From the NCBI RefSeq assembly GCF_035306705.1, contig NZ_DATGNO010000015.1, positions 1 through 6,650 of the forward strand: a stretch of DNA of 6,650 nt, read 5' to 3'. The stretch's first letter is position 1; the number at the start of each line of letters is the position of its first letter. Below are positions 6,266-6,650 of this stretch, one piece after another. The stretch comes from Xanthomarina sp035306705. Its GTDB lineage: Bacteria; Bacteroidota; Bacteroidia; Flavobacteriales; Flavobacteriaceae. The notes under the pieces are model-generated. The model made no database searches. It saw only the letters and a list, made by a program, of their open reading frames with translations, and was not told the origin of the DNA. The position numbers and the translations under genes were made by a program.

Positions 6266-6314
6266 ACAACAGTAAAAGTCCAAACGCTATCGCGTTCTTG
6301 GGACTTTTTTTATG
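6266..6314 (+). terminator. rightward terminator-like hairpin, repeat copy B
   Basis: The outer stem AAAAGTCC (6274-6281) pairs with GGACTTTT (6301-6308), and the inner stem AACGC (6283-6287) pairs with GCGTT (6292-6296) around loop TATC. A run of seven T follows. The stem differences from copy A replace G-U by G-C pairs, so the fold is kept. Its lead-in TACAACAGTAAAAGTCC (6265-6281) is the exact inverse of the tRNA-Met trailer at 6377-6393. Confidence 0.62.
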
Positions 6315-6358
6315 CTTTTGCACCTTGAAGCGAGCTTCAAGTGCAACGCATAAAAAAA
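6305..6358. repeat. long inverted repeat with terminator-like poly-T/poly-A flanks
   Basis: TTTTTTTATGC (6305-6315) is the exact inverse of GCATAAAAAAA (6348-6358). Inside, TTGCAC (6318-6323) pairs with GTGCAA (6341-6346) and TTGAAG (6325-6330) with CTTCAA (6335-6340), with C6324 bulged. The inner hairpin sits between the rightward copy B and the leftward tRNA terminator, so their T-runs face each other. It may stop transcription from both sides or simply be the junction of an inverted duplication. Confidence 0.6.
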
Positions 6359-6380
6359 GCCCTGCACTTTCGTGCAGGAC
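6351..6380 (-). terminator. intrinsic terminator of the tRNA-Met gene
   Basis: On the minus strand GTCCTGCAC (6380-6372), loop GAAA (6371-6368) and GTGCAGGGC (6367-6359) form a nine-pair stem with one U-G pair and a stable GNRA tetraloop. Seven U residues follow (6358-6352). It begins 12 nt after the tRNA discriminator base and is the best terminator in the window. Confidence 0.85.
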
Positions 6381-6391
6381 TTTTACTGTTG

Positions 6392-6465
6392 TAGCGAGAT
6401 CGGGAATTGAACCCGAGACCTCCGGGTTATGAATCCGACGCTCTAACCGACTGAGCTACCTCGCC
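6392..6465 (-). tRNA. tRNA-Met, anticodon CAT
   Basis: A full cloverleaf of 74 nt can be folded on the minus strand. The acceptor is GGCGAGG with TCTCGCT (two G-U pairs, including 1-72), and the D-arm is GCTC/GAGC with GG in the loop. The anticodon loop is TTCATAA with CAT at 34-36. The variable loop is AGGTC, the T-stem is TCGGG/CCCGA with loop TTCAATT, and the discriminator is A. The anticodon stem has an A-C mismatch at 31-39. CCA is not encoded, since CAA follows the discriminator, so it must be added after transcription. CAT can also mark tRNA-Ile2 (lysidine) or initiator tRNA. The acceptor G1 pairs as G-U rather than the unpaired end of initiators, so elongator Met is preferred, with Ile2 not fully excluded. 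A strong terminator follows directly, and the upstream side is occupied by tandem pseudo-copies of its 5' part. Confidence 0.93.
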
Positions 6466-6489
6466 ATTAATAATTTTATCATATTTATC

Positions 6490-6561
6490 GGTTATGATTC
6501 CTATGCTCCCCGTCCGAACGTTCCTTCGGCACGGGCTGGTAACCGACTGAGCTACCTCGCC
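6490..6561 (-). pseudogene. tRNA-Met pseudogene with 31-nt D-loop insertion, copy 1
   Basis: Read leftward from 6561, the first 22 nt are identical to the functional tRNA-Met (acceptor 5' strand, D-stem and D-loop to position 22). Then 31 nt (6539-6509) are inserted. Homology resumes with GAGC and an anticodon-arm segment: 6508-6490 matches tRNA 6443-6425 in 16 of 19 positions, including the CAT anticodon. The anticodon stem can no longer pair and the T-arm and acceptor 3' strand are absent, so it cannot be a working tRNA. Confidence 0.72.
6509..6535. repeat. GC-rich hairpin inside the pseudo-tRNA D-loop insertion
   Basis: CCCGTCCGAA (6509-6518) pairs with TTCGG (6525-6529) and ACGGG (6531-6535), a ten-pair stem with base 6530 bulged and loop CGTTCC. 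The same hairpin recurs at 6605-6631 with T instead of C at the bulge. It forms most of the 31-bp segment that interrupts the tRNA-derived sequence, and resembles a small palindromic mobile or REP-like element. No target-site duplication is evident. Confidence 0.65.
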
Positions 6562-6585
6562 ATTAATAATTTTATCATATTTATC

Positions 6586-6650
6586 GGTTATGATTCCTAT
6601 GCTCCCCGTCCGAACGTTCCTTCGGTACGGGCTGGTAACCGACTGAGCTA
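6586..6650 (-). pseudogene. tRNA-Met pseudogene copy 2, cut by the window edge
   Basis: This is the next 96-bp unit with the same arrangement: anticodon-arm remnant at 6586-6604, 31-nt insertion at 6605-6635, and tRNA 5' sequence from 6636 to the window end. Its 5' end would lie at 6657, outside the window. It differs from copy 1 only at T6626. Confidence 0.7.

Larger units (their letters stand above)
6444..6650. repeat. 96-bp tandem repeat built on the 5' part of the tRNA-Met gene
   Basis: Two full units (6444-6539, 6540-6635) and the start of a third (6636-6650) repeat with a period of exactly 96 bp. The first unit begins inside the functional tRNA at the D-loop and carries its 5' 22 nt, its upstream flank, a decayed anticodon-arm segment and a 31-bp GC-rich hairpin. 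The only difference between the two full units is C6530 versus T6626. The array continues past the window edge, so the copy number is unknown. Near-identity indicates recent expansion; an assembly error is an alternative. Confidence 0.9.

Noticed and set aside
6070..6432. Rightward 120-codon frame
   Set aside because: It starts at TTG, runs through two terminator hairpins, a tRNA terminator and the antisense of the tRNA gene, and its internal repeats come from the repeated hairpins.
6444..6650. CRISPR array
   Set aside because: The 96-bp period has no repeat-spacer alternation: the whole unit is repeated, including tRNA-derived sequence, and no cas genes are present.

Overview
The window is AT-rich and its proteins look like Bacteroidota, most likely a marine or soil flavobacterium. 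The evidence is the style of the GT39 glycosyltransferase, the tandem-lobed aspartyl protease and the small XRE regulator, the lack of clear Shine-Dalgarno sites, and TAnnTTTG-type promoter boxes. The species cannot be named from the sequence.

Left end (1-900): the first 250 bases hold a dense set of nested helices that best fit a leftward-transcribed structured RNA of about 175 nt. It faces away from a small XRE-family regulator gene (359-619). Between the two lies a perfect 18-bp palindrome, a good operator candidate that could serve both directions. After the regulator comes a short, apparently broken HTH-like fragment.

Middle (924-3485): two leftward genes encode membrane or exported proteins. 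One is a polytopic GT39-family glycosyltransferase. The other is a secreted or periplasmic protein with two retropepsin-type aspartyl protease lobes. They are separated by 159 bp that contains a GC-rich hairpin palindrome.

Right centre (3486-5989): about 960 bp without a convincing gene carries two diverged copies of a 49-bp repeat. It is followed by a rightward 130-codon gene that resembles only the N-terminal domain of a Bacteroidota SAM-dependent methyltransferase. A second gene-poor stretch follows, then a leftward gene of unknown function for a two-helix membrane protein that appears to start at TTG.

Right end (5990-6650): this is a tRNA locus. A leftward tRNA-Met(CAT) gene with a strong terminator is bordered on one side by two rightward terminator-like hairpins that share its trailer sequence, forming a large nested palindrome. 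On the other side is a 96-bp tandem array. Each unit contains the first 22 nt of the tRNA, a 31-nt hairpin inserted in the D-loop, and a decayed anticodon arm. The array runs off the window edge.

The most unusual items are the structured RNA with its operator-regulator arrangement, and the tandem array of interrupted tRNA-Met pseudogenes. The protein genes do not form an obvious single pathway.
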